NCBI GenBank assembly: GCA_937927675.1
Contig: CALBSG010000154.1
Location: forward strand, 1-24,108
DNA: 24,108 bases
Direction of reading: 5' to 3'
Source of the DNA: an uncultured Paracoccaceae bacterium
GTDB taxonomy: Bacteria > Pseudomonadota > Alphaproteobacteria > Rhodobacterales > Rhodobacteraceae
Within the stretch, counting starts at the first letter, position 1. Each line of letters opens with the position of its first letter. Under the pieces are notes generated by a model. It had not been told where the DNA came from, searched no databases, and saw only the letters and a list, made by a program, of their open reading frames with translations. Positions 7,976 to 15,316 of the stretch are shown here, piece after piece. The translations under genes were made by a program, and so were the position numbers.

Positions 7976-10185
7976 CCGACGCCATCCTGAACCCCGCAGA
8001 TCCGCCCGCCCGTCAGATTGAAAAGCTGCTGGCGATTTCGCGCGTGCTGATGCGCCGGGTCGAACAGATCACCGATGACGGTGGGGCGGCCTATGCACAG
8101 TTCCAGCGCGCCGCAATGCTGGAAGATCAGGTGCGGATGCGCACGCGGGAATTGGAACGCGCGCTCGATCTTCTGAACGCCTCCAACGCCGCTTTGGAAG
8201 ATGCCAACCGCGACAGCGCGCGGGCGCGGCAAAACCTCGCCGATGCGATTGAAACCGTGCAGGAAGGCTTTGCCCTGTTTGGTCCCGACGATGTTCTGGT
8301 GATGTGCAACAGCCGGTTTTGCGTGCATCTGGCCGATGTGCGTCCGCATCTGGTGCCGGGGCTGACCTTTGCCGGCTATGTCGATCTGGTCAGCCGGTCG
8401 GCGGACCTGGAAATGCCCGAGGGCGAGACCGCGGAACTCTGGGCGGTCAATCGGCTGCGCGGCCATATGGATCAGCATGTGATCTTCAATGCCCGCATGC
8501 GCTGGGATCATTGGGTGCAGGTGTCTGAGCATCGCACCGCCGATGGCGGCACCGTGGTGTTGCAGACCGATGTTACCGATCTGATCCGGTTGGAGCGGCA
8601 GGAGTTGGGCCGATTGCTGGACGATCAGGAACGGCTGGTGCGCGCCACTTTGGACCATATCAACCAAGGGGTGGCGATCTTTGATGCCAGCCAGCGGTTG
8701 GTGGGGTGGAATGCACGGCTGGGGGTTCTTTTGGCGCTGCCCATGGTACGCATGCGCGTCGGGGCCGAGTTTGATACCCTGTTCGATGGCCTTGCCCGCC
8801 AGTTCCGCTTTGGTGAGGGGATGACGACCGGGCGGCTGGCGGAGTGGGTCGATGGCCGCCGGGGCCGCCCGCCGCTGACCTTTGAGCTGCGCCGCGATCC
8901 GGGGCTGATCTTGGACGTCTTCGCGCAGGAAATGCCGGATAAGGGGTTTCTGTTCAGCTTTACCGATGTCACCGCCGAGCGTCGTGCGGTGGAGGATATG
9001 GCCCGCGCCAAGGAAACGCTCGAGGCGCGGGTGGTTGAGCGCACGCTCGACCTTGAAGACGCCTTGGCGCAGGCGGAACGGGCCAATGCCAGCCGCAGCC
9101 GTTTTGTCGCGGCGGCCAGCCACGATCTCTTGCAGCCCTTGTCGGCGGCAAAGCTGTTTCTGTCCTCGGTGCCTGATACCGATGTGCCCGCCCCCGTGGC
9201 CGAGGCCGTCGGCAAAGCGCAGAACGCGCTGCAATCGGTCGAGGGGATTTTGGCCGCCCTTTTGGATATTTCCCGGCTGGAATCTGGCAAGGCCGCGGTC
9301 ACCTTGGCCCCGGTCCGCATGGGGCGGCTGTTGCGGCAATTGGCTGATGAGTTCACCCCGATGGCAGCGGCCAAGGGCTTGGGTCTGACCTTTCGCCCCT
9401 GCGAGGCGGTGGTGATTTCGGATGCAGGCTATCTGCGGCGCATCTTGCAAAACCTGATCGGCAATGCGGTGCGCTATACGGATCGGGGGCGGATTTTGGT
9501 GGCCGCCCGGCTGCGGGGCCGGATGCTGCGGCTGGAGGTTTGGGATACCGGGCCGGGCATCCCGGAAGATGAACAGGAAAACATCTTCAAGGAATTTCAT
9601 CGGGTTGCCGCGCGGGCCAGTGCGTCTGAGGGCTTGGGGCTGGGCCTTGCGATCGTGGAGCGTGCGGCGGCGTTGCTTGGCCATCCCTTGGGGCTGTCCT
9701 CGCGTCCCGGCCAAGGCACGGTTTTTATGCTGCAAGTGCCGCTGGCTGATCCGGGCCTTGTGGCCGACCCTGTGGTGCTGCCGGGGTTGGTCAGCGGATC
9801 GGTCGAAGGCCGCATCGCGCTTTTGGTGGAGAACGATGCGGAACTGCGCCGCGCCATGGTGCTGCTTTTGGAAAAATGGGGCGTTGCGGTGATCGAGGCC
9901 GCGACCGGCGAGGAGGCTTTGACGCTGATTGACGATCTGGGCATCCTGCCGGACGCGGTGATTGCCGATCAGGCCTTGGGGGCGGGCATGACCGGGCTTG
10001 AGGTGCTGCGCCATTTGCACGCCCGGGCGCCGGGCTTGCCCGCGCGTCTGATTTCGGCCGACCGGGGCGAGGGGTTGGCCGAGGCGGCCCGCGCCGCCGG
10101 GGTGGGGCTTTTGCGAAAACCGGTGGAGCCCGGCGCGCTGCGTGCCTTCCTTGCCGCGACTGCACCTACGACCAAGGGACCATAG
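7972..10185 (+). CDS. PAS-domain hybrid histidine kinase (NahK-like)
   Basis: A 737-residue soluble hybrid kinase. The order is: N-terminal coiled coil (about 45-90), PAS region (about 92-205), second PAS region (about 222-335), another coiled coil (about 337-375), HisKA with H384 in AAASHDLLQPLSAAK, HATPase_c with N498 (NLIGNAVRYT), DTGPGIP (525-531) and GLGLGLAIV (554-562), then a receiver domain (about 613-730) with E620-N-D622, phosphoacceptor D666 and K716. There are no transmembrane segments, so the signal is cytoplasmic or arrives through a partner. The domain order and the ASHDLLQPL phosphorylation site match the NahK/ErcS' type kinases that pair with FIST proteins. The start overlaps the FIST stop (ATGA). 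The receiver could be an internal relay or a phosphate sink. Confidence 0.92.
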   Translation: MTDAILNPADPPARQIEKLLAISRVLMRRVEQITDDGGAAYAQFQRAAMLEDQVRMRTRELERALDLLNASNAALEDANRDSARARQNLADAIETVQEGFALFGPDDVLVMCNSRFCVHLADVRPHLVPGLTFAGYVDLVSRSADLEMPEGETAELWAVNRLRGHMDQHVIFNARMRWDHWVQVSEHRTADGGTVVLQTDVTDLIRLERQELGRLLDDQERLVRATLDHINQGVAIFDASQRLVGWNARLGVLLALPMVRMRVGAEFDTLFDGLARQFRFGEGMTTGRLAEWVDGRRGRPPLTFELRRDPGLILDVFAQEMPDKGFLFSFTDVTAERRAVEDMARAKETLEARVVERTLDLEDALAQAERANASRSRFVAAASHDLLQPLSAAKLFLSSVPDTDVPAPVAEAVGKAQNALQSVEGILAALLDISRLESGKAAVTLAPVRMGRLLRQLADEFTPMAAAKGLGLTFRPCEAVVISDAGYLRRILQNLIGNAVRYTDRGRILVAARLRGRMLRLEVWDTGPGIPEDEQENIFKEFHRVAARASASEGLGLGLAIVERAAALLGHPLGLSSRPGQGTVFMLQVPLADPGLVADPVVLPGLVSGSVEGRIALLVENDAELRRAMVLLLEKWGVAVIEAATGEEALTLIDDLGILPDAVIADQALGAGMTGLEVLRHLHARAPGLPARLISADRGEGLAEAARAAGVGLLRKPVEPGALRAFLAATAPTTKGP

Positions 10186-10235
10186 CGCGCCCCGGTCTCG
10201 CGCCCTAGTCTTGGCGCGGAGTGAGGAGCCATGTG

Positions 10236-10757
10236 ATGCAACTGTCCGATGTGAAAACCATCAAGGCCAGCCCTGAAACTGTCTGGGCGGCTATCCTGAA
10301 CCCCGAAGTGCTGAAACTCTGCGTGCCGGGATGCGAAAGCATGACCGGCAGCGTCGAAGACGGGTTTGAAGCCACCGTCAAACAAAAGATCGGCCCGGTC
10401 AGCGCCAGTTTTTCGGGCGTGGTGAAACTGTCCGACATTGACCCCGGCCGTGGCGTGACCATCACCGGCGAAGGCAAGGGCGGCGCTGCCGGCTTTGCCA
10501 AGGGCGGCGCCAAGGTACGGCTGACCCCGGTCGAGGGCGGCACCGAACTGGCCTATGAGGTTGATGCCTCGGTCGGCGGCAAAATCGCCCAGCTGGGCAG
10601 CCGGTTGATCGACGGCTTTGCCAAGAAGATGGCCGATGAATTCTTTACCCGCTTTCAAGATGCGCTCGAAGGCCGGGAGGAGGGCGAGAGCGATGAGGAG
10701 ACCAACACCGAAGATGCCCCGAAGAAGGGCTGGTTCAAGCGCATGATCGGCGCTTGA
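10236..10757 (+). CDS. coxG: CoxG-like SRPBCC protein (carbon monoxide dehydrogenase subunit G family)
   Basis: A 173-residue START/SRPBCC-fold protein of the COXG family. The N-terminus carries the family pattern ASPETVWAAILNPEVLKLCV with PGCESM (31-36), and the middle shows GKGGAAGFAKGGAKVRLTPV. In form I CO dehydrogenase clusters CoxG helps attach the enzyme to the membrane. Here the tail is an acidic linker rich in E and D (about 145-161) followed by the basic KKGWFKRMIGA, with no obvious transmembrane helix. ATG 10236 is chosen because TGAGGAG (10222-10228) is seven bases upstream. An ATG at 10231 runs straight into TGA, and an in-frame GTG at 10221 lies before the ribosome site. It precedes coxS by 54 bp. 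Confidence 0.88.
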   Translation: MQLSDVKTIKASPETVWAAILNPEVLKLCVPGCESMTGSVEDGFEATVKQKIGPVSASFSGVVKLSDIDPGRGVTITGEGKGGAAGFAKGGAKVRLTPVEGGTELAYEVDASVGGKIAQLGSRLIDGFAKKMADEFFTRFQDALEGREEGESDEETNTEDAPKKGWFKRMIGA

Positions 10758-10811
10758 GACCAACGGATTACCCCAACACCACTACCCAGGAATTTCCAAG
10801 GGAGGAAACCC

Positions 10812-11288
10812 ATGACGCAAGTCAGTATGACCGTGAACGGCAAATCCGTTTCGGCCGAGGTCGAGGGCCGGACGCTGCTGGTGCAGTTTCTGCGCGAAGG
10901 GCTTGGCCTGACCGGCACCCATGTCGGATGTGATACCAGCCAATGCGGCGCTTGCGTCGTGCATGTGGACGGCAAGCCGGTGAAATCCTGCACCGTCTTT
11001 GCGATGGATGTCGCGGGATCTTCGGTGAAAACCATCGAAGGCATGGCGAACCCCGATGGCTCGCTCGGTCCGCTGCAGCAGGCGTTTCAGGATCATCACG
11101 GGCTGCAATGCGGGTTCTGCACGCCGGGTATGGTGATGTCGTCGGCGGCCCTCTTGGCCGAAAATCCCAAACCGACAGAGGCTGACGTGCGCCATTACCT
11201 TGAAGGCAACATCTGCCGCTGCACGGGCTATCACAACATCATCAAAGCGGTGCTGTCGGCCTCTGGCCAGACGGTTGCGGCGGAATAA
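10812..11288 (+). CDS. coxS: Molybdenum hydroxylase small subunit, [2Fe-2S] (CoxS-like)
   Basis: The iron-sulfur subunit of a xanthine oxidase-family enzyme; it passes electrons from the Mo site to FAD. The 158-residue protein has the ferredoxin-like cluster ligands C40, C45, C48 and C60 (VGCDTSQCGACVVHVDG) and the helical-domain cluster ligands C100, C103, C135 and C137 (CGFCTPGM and GNICRCTGY), so both [2Fe-2S] sites are complete. GGAGG at 10801-10805 fixes ATG 10812. The large subunit follows after 12 bp. The first position of the S-L-M order is typical of form II Cox clusters; form I clusters are M-S-L. Confidence 0.95.
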   Translation: MTQVSMTVNGKSVSAEVEGRTLLVQFLREGLGLTGTHVGCDTSQCGACVVHVDGKPVKSCTVFAMDVAGSSVKTIEGMANPDGSLGPLQQAFQDHHGLQCGFCTPGMVMSSAALLAENPKPTEADVRHYLEGNICRCTGYHNIIKAVLSASGQTVAAE

Positions 11289-11300
11289 GGGGGGATCATC

Positions 11301-13676
11301 ATGCCAAAAGATCACGGTATCGGCGCGTCTTCCAAGCGCCGCGAAGATGTCCGCTTCCTGACGGGTCGCGGGGTTTACACCGATGACATGAACCTGCACG
11401 GCCAGACCTATGCGGTCTTTGTGCGATCTACCGTTGCCCATGGCCGGATCAAATCGGTCGGCACCGAAGCGGCGTCGAAGATGCCGGGCGTGCTGGCGAT
11501 TTTCACCGGCGAGGATTTCAAGGATGTTGGCGGCAACCCGGCGGGTTGGCTTATCAACAGCCGCGATGGCACCCCGATGCGCGAACCCAAGCGCCCGGTC
11601 TTGGCCCATGGCAAAGTGCGCCATGTGGGCGACGCCTATGCGGCGGTGATTGCCGAAACCTACCAGCAGGCCAAGGATGCGGCCCAGCAGGTGGCTGACG
11701 ACACCGACATCGAAGACCTGCCCGCGATTGTCGATATGCGCGCCGCCTTGGCCGATGCATCGAACCGCGTGCATGACGAGATTCCCGACAACCAGTGCTA
11801 TGACTGGGGCTGGATCGAAGACAACCGCGCCGCGGTTGAGGCCGCGTTCAAGGCGGCTCCACATGTCACCTCGCTGGAGCTGGTGAACAACCGTCTCATC
11901 CCGAATGCCATGGAGCCGCGCGCCAGCATTGGGGAGTATTTCCCCGGGACCGGGGATTATAAGCTGACGACGACCAGCCAGAACCCCCACCTGACCCGGC
12001 TTCTGGTGGCGGCCTTCGTGCTCGGGATTCCGGAAAACAAGCTGACGGTCGTGGCCCCCGATGTGGGTGGCGGGTTCGGCTCGAAGATCTATCACTACGG
12101 CGAAGAGGCCTTGGTGCTGGCGGCGGCCAAGAAACTGGCCCGTCCGGTGCGTTGGACGGCGGAACGGTCTGAGAGCTTCCTGTCGGATGCGCATGGCCGC
12201 GACCATGTGACAAAGATTGAACTGGCCTGCGACAAGGAAGGCAATTTCCTCGCCTTCCGTACGGAAACCATGGCCAACGTCGGGGCATATCTGTCGAACT
12301 TTGCCACGGTGACGCCGACCTTCCTGCACGGCACGCTGATGGCTGGGCCTTACAAGGTGCCCCATGTCTATGTGAATGTGAAAACCGTATTCACCAATAC
12401 GGCTCCGGTCGACGCCTACCGTGGCGCGGGCCGCCCAGAGGCGACCTATTCCTTGGAGCGCGTGATCGACAAGATGTGCCGCGAGTTGGGTCTTGATCCG
12501 TTCGAGGTGCGGCGCAAGAACTTCCTGACCACGGACATGTTCCCCTACACCACGCCCGTCGGGCTGGTTTACGACACCGGCAATTACCATGCGACCTTGG
12601 ACAAGGCGATGGAAATGGCCGATGTTTCGGGCTTTGCCAAACGCCGCGCGGACAGTGCCAAGCGCGGCAAACTACGCGGCATGGGGCTTTCCACCTGGAT
12701 TGAGGCCTGCGGCATTGCGCCCAGCCATCTCGTCGGCATCCTTGGCGCGCGGGTTGGTCTTTATGACGCGGCGACCGTGCGGGTGAACGCGACCGGCAAT
12801 ATCTCGGTCATGGTCGGCGCGCATAGCCACGGGCAGGGGCATGAAACCGTCTTTGCCCAGATCGTGTCTGAGAAATTGGGCGTGCCGGAATCGTCGGTGG
12901 AAATCGTACACGGCGATACGTCAAAGATCCCGTTCGGCATGGGCTCTTACGGCTCGCGCTCTTTGGCGGTTTGCGGCGTGGCCATGACCAAGGCCATCGA
13001 CAAGATCGTCGCCAAGGGCAAGAAGATTGCCGCCCATATGCTGGAAGCGGCAGAGGGCGACATCACCTTTGAGGATGGCAAGTTCAGCGTCGCGGGCACC
13101 GACAAGGCCAAGACCTTTGGCGAGATCGCCTTCTCGGCCTACGTTCCGCACAACTACCCCTTGGAAACGCTGGAACCGGGGCTGGAGGAAACCGCCTTCT
13201 ACGATCCGGCCAACTTCACCTATCCCGCAGGTGCCTATATCTGCGAGGTCGAGTTGGATGAAGACACCGGCAAGGTGGATGTGGTCGCCTTCCACTGTGC
13301 AGATGACTTCGGCAATGTGATGAACCCGATGATCGTGGAAGGTCAGGTTCATGGCGGCGTGGGGCAGGGCATCGGGCAGGCCCTGTTGGAAAGCACCACC
13401 TATGATGAGAACGGCCAGCTTCTGACCGGGTCTTACATGGATTACGCCATGCCGCGGGCCGAGGATGTGCCGTTTTACAACGTCGACTACTCCTGCCAGA
13501 CCGCCTGCACCCATAACCCCTTGGGCGTGAAGGGCTGCGGCGAGGCGGGGGCCATTGGTTCGCCGCCGGCGGTGGTGAACGCGGTGTTGGATGCGCTGAA
13601 TTCCGGCGGGCATAAGATTGCCCATATAGACATGCCCGTCTCGCCCGGTCGGGTGTGGCAGGCGATCAACGGCTAA
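11301..13676 (+). CDS. coxL: Molybdenum hydroxylase large subunit, form II CoxL-like
   Basis: The 791-residue Mo-cofactor subunit. Motifs are PDVGGGFGSK (253-262), GAHSHGQGHETVFAQI (506-521) with the Gln-Gly contact to the cofactor, and GVKGCGEAGAIG with the family's catalytic E748. The active-site loop is AYRGAGR (372-378). True aerobic CO dehydrogenases (form I) have AYXCSFR, whose Cys bridges Mo and Cu. This protein has no Cys in the loop, so it is form II. Form II enzymes are widely labelled CO dehydrogenase, but CO oxidation by them is doubtful and the natural substrate is not established. AAGGGGGG just after the coxS stop serves as ribosome site. It forms an L2M2S2-type complex with the flanking subunits by homology. 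Confidence 0.93.
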   Translation: MPKDHGIGASSKRREDVRFLTGRGVYTDDMNLHGQTYAVFVRSTVAHGRIKSVGTEAASKMPGVLAIFTGEDFKDVGGNPAGWLINSRDGTPMREPKRPVLAHGKVRHVGDAYAAVIAETYQQAKDAAQQVADDTDIEDLPAIVDMRAALADASNRVHDEIPDNQCYDWGWIEDNRAAVEAAFKAAPHVTSLELVNNRLIPNAMEPRASIGEYFPGTGDYKLTTTSQNPHLTRLLVAAFVLGIPENKLTVVAPDVGGGFGSKIYHYGEEALVLAAAKKLARPVRWTAERSESFLSDAHGRDHVTKIELACDKEGNFLAFRTETMANVGAYLSNFATVTPTFLHGTLMAGPYKVPHVYVNVKTVFTNTAPVDAYRGAGRPEATYSLERVIDKMCRELGLDPFEVRRKNFLTTDMFPYTTPVGLVYDTGNYHATLDKAMEMADVSGFAKRRADSAKRGKLRGMGLSTWIEACGIAPSHLVGILGARVGLYDAATVRVNATGNISVMVGAHSHGQGHETVFAQIVSEKLGVPESSVEIVHGDTSKIPFGMGSYGSRSLAVCGVAMTKAIDKIVAKGKKIAAHMLEAAEGDITFEDGKFSVAGTDKAKTFGEIAFSAYVPHNYPLETLEPGLEETAFYDPANFTYPAGAYICEVELDEDTGKVDVVAFHCADDFGNVMNPMIVEGQVHGGVGQGIGQALLESTTYDENGQLLTGSYMDYAMPRAEDVPFYNVDYSCQTACTHNPLGVKGCGEAGAIGSPPAVVNAVLDALNSGGHKIAHIDMPVSPGRVWQAING

Positions 13677-13690
13677 GGGAAGGAAAAGCC

Positions 13691-14479
13691 ATGCATAATT
13701 TCGATTTCGCTAAGCCTTCCTCGATTGCCGAGGCGGCGAAACTTCTGGGCTCCGATGGCGCGCAGGCGCTGTCGGGGGGCCAGACCCTGATGCCGACCAT
13801 GAAGCAGCGCCTTGCCGCCCCTTCGGTTCTGGTATCCCTGACCGGGATTGCCGAGATGAAGGGCGTCTGCCGGGGCGATGGCGGGCTGCATATCGGGGCG
13901 GCGACGCCGCATGCGGTTGTCGCGAAAGAGGCGGCGGCGCATTACCCCGCGCTCGCCGCTTTGGCAGGGGGGATTGGCGATCCGGCGGTACGCTCGCGCG
14001 GGACCATCGGCGGTTCGATTGCCAACAATGATCCCTCGGCCTGCTATCCCTCGGCGGTGCTGGCCAGCGCAGCCACGGTGGTGACGAACAAGCGCAAGAT
14101 CGCGGCGGATGATTTCTTTCAGGGTATGTTCTCGACAGCGCTGGACGAGGGCGAGTTCGTCATCGAGGTGCGTTTGCCGATCCCGCTGCGTGCCGCCTAT
14201 GTGAAGTTCAACCAACCCGCCAGCCGTTTCGCCTTGACCGGGGTCTTCGTGGCCCAGTTCAAGGATGGCGTGCGGGTGGCCGTCACCGGGGCGTCGAACA
14301 ATGGCGTCTTCCGCTGGTCTGAGGCCGAGGCGGCGCTGTCGAAATCCTTTACCGCCGAGGCCCTGCAGGGCCTGACGGTCGATGATGGCGACATGATCTC
14401 TGACCTGCACGGCACGGCAGCCTATCGCGCCAATCTGGTCAAGGTTTTGACCGGGCGCGCCGTCACCGCCGCGGCCTGA
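13691..14479 (+). CDS. coxM: Molybdenum hydroxylase medium subunit, FAD-binding (CoxM-like)
   Basis: A 262-residue FAD subunit of the xanthine oxidase family. The two flavin-binding signatures are visible: ALSGGQTLMPTMKQRL (26-41) and TIGGSIANNDPSACYP (105-120). The C-terminal CO_deh_flav_C domain follows with FALTGVFVAQF and AVTGASNNGVFRW. The start ATG 13691 follows GGGAAGGAA, 14 bp after the coxL stop; an in-frame upstream candidate at 13655 lies inside coxL. It is the last gene of the Cox block, because a strong hairpin terminator begins 20 bp downstream. No maturation genes of the coxD/E/F or XdhC type follow. Confidence 0.94.
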   Translation: MHNFDFAKPSSIAEAAKLLGSDGAQALSGGQTLMPTMKQRLAAPSVLVSLTGIAEMKGVCRGDGGLHIGAATPHAVVAKEAAAHYPALAALAGGIGDPAVRSRGTIGGSIANNDPSACYPSAVLASAATVVTNKRKIAADDFFQGMFSTALDEGEFVIEVRLPIPLRAAYVKFNQPASRFALTGVFVAQFKDGVRVAVTGASNNGVFRWSEAEAALSKSFTAEALQGLTVDDGDMISDLHGTAAYRANLVKVLTGRAVTAAA

Positions 14480-14499
14480 GCCTTTTGCCAAAACACGAT

Positions 14500-14524
14500 G
14501 GCCCCGGCATGTCCGGGGCCTTTG
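14500..14524 (+). terminator. Rho-independent terminator after coxM
   Basis: A perfect 8-bp stem GGCCCCGG/CCGGGGCC with a five-base loop CATGT, followed by TTTGTCATTTT. It ends the coxG-S-L-M transcript and separates it from the HNH gene. Confidence 0.88.
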
Positions 14525-14571
14525 TCATTTTCCTGTCACGCCATCACAGCATTCTGCCGCATATCGGGGTC

Positions 14572-14599
14572 TTGCCTTCAAGCAAACCCAAGATATAGT
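14572..14599 (+). promoter_or_regulatory. Candidate sigma-70-like promoter for the HNH gene
   Basis: TTGCCT (14572-14577) and TATAGT (14594-14599) are separated by 16 bp. The -10 matches the consensus at five of six bases and stands out in GC-rich DNA. Transcription would begin near 14606, leaving a very short leader with AGGA (14607-14610) before ATG 14619. This is prediction by eye only. Confidence 0.4.
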
Positions 14600-14618
14600 T
14601 AAAGACAGGAATGCCGAT

Positions 14619-15224
14619 ATGACGGGGAACCCTCGGACGATGGACGGCGATTTCAGAAGCCATTTTGTGCGCGATCCGGCAGCGCTGCGGCAGTTTCCCG
14701 CGCTGGTTCTTAATGCCGATTATCGACCGCTGTCTTATTACCCGCTCAGTCTTTGGCCTTGGCAAGAGGCGATCAAGGCGGCGGTGCTGGACCGGGTGCA
14801 GATTGTCGCGGAATATGACCAAGTGGTCCGCAGCCAAAGGCAAGATTTCCGCATACCCTCGGTCGTTGTGCTGAAAGACTATGTAAAACCCCAAAAGCGC
14901 GTGGCCTTCACGCGCTTTAATCTTTTTCTGCGGGACGAATTCTGCTGCCAATATTGCGGGTCGAGGGGCGATCTGACCTTTGACCATGTGGTGCCGCGCG
15001 CGCGGGGCGGGATCACGTCATGGGAAAACGTCGTGGCGGCCTGCAGCCCGTGCAACCTGCGCAAAGGGTCGAAAACGCTGAAGCAATCGGGGCTTTCCTT
15101 GCATCGCGCGCCCCGCCAGCCAACGCCGATAGAGATGCAGGGCCACGGACGGCGCTTTCCGCCAAACCATCTGCACGAAAGCTGGATGGATTATCTTTAC
15201 TGGGATGCCGAATTGGAGGCATAA
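14619..15224 (+). CDS. HNH endonuclease family protein
   Basis: A 201-residue protein with a zinc-stabilised HNH nuclease fold (about 105-150). C110-x2-C113 and C142-x2-C145 form the zinc site; D122-H123, in LTFDHVVPRARGG, is the catalytic HNH start, with N137 and N146 following. The N-terminal part (25-100) reads ALVLNADYRPLSYYPLSLWP and is shared by a widespread stand-alone HNH family in alphaproteobacteria and cyanobacteria. AGGA (14607-14610) supports ATG 14619; ATG 14640 is an alternative start that would shorten the protein by seven residues. No methylase, toxin or phage gene is adjacent, so it is not an obvious restriction enzyme. The cellular role is unknown. Confidence 0.86.
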   Translation: MTGNPRTMDGDFRSHFVRDPAALRQFPALVLNADYRPLSYYPLSLWPWQEAIKAAVLDRVQIVAEYDQVVRSQRQDFRIPSVVVLKDYVKPQKRVAFTRFNLFLRDEFCCQYCGSRGDLTFDHVVPRARGGITSWENVVAACSPCNLRKGSKTLKQSGLSLHRAPRQPTPIEMQGHGRRFPPNHLHESWMDYLYWDAELEA

Positions 15225-15268
15225 CGCGCTGTTAGCCCGGCGCCTTCGACGTCTCGTCAGGCACCCAA

Positions 15269-15316
15269 ATGACGCGCGACGAAGTCGACGAGGAGACATC
15301 CATTGGTTCCAATTGA
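15269..15316 (+). CDS. Putative acidic leader ORF overlapping the mgtC start
   Basis: ATG 15269 to TGA 15316 encodes the 15-residue peptide MTRDEVDEETSIGSN. It begins 34 bases before the mgtC TTG, runs through the mgtC ribosome-binding site and ends inside codon 5 of mgtC in another frame. AGG at 15259-15261 is a weak ribosome site. Six of residues 4-9 are D, E or V with five acidic. Bacterial Mg2+ transport genes are sometimes controlled by such leader peptides, but the Shine-Dalgarno of mgtC itself forces two of the Glu codons. It may be chance. Confidence 0.25.
   Translation: MTRDEVDEETSIGSN

Noticed and set aside
7882..10020. A 712-codon minus-strand open frame opposite the hybrid kinase.
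   Set aside because: The plus strand encodes clear PAS, HisKA, HATPase and receiver motifs; the antisense frame is a codon-bias shadow.
10231..10238. ATGTGATG at the coxG start, a start codon followed directly by stop.
   Set aside because: The first ATG is only two bases from the Shine-Dalgarno, too close for initiation; chance overlap is more likely than a regulatory start-stop.
10782..12590. A 602-codon open frame on the minus strand opposite coxS and coxL.
   Set aside because: It is a GC-rich antisense shadow. The plus strand carries complete Fe-S and Mo-cofactor motifs there, and the antisense product shows no family motif.
11301..13676. Annotation as genuine (form I) aerobic CO dehydrogenase.
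   Set aside because: The AYXCSFR loop is missing and the gene order is S-L-M instead of M-S-L.
14611..14622. Three-codon ORF (MPI) overlapping the HNH start as ATGA.
   Set aside because: It begins directly after the AGGA with no spacing, so ribosomes are unlikely to start there.
14619..15224. Restriction enzyme, homing endonuclease or phage origin for the HNH gene.
   Set aside because: There are no flanking repeats, intron features, methylase or phage genes, and the base composition looks like its neighbours.
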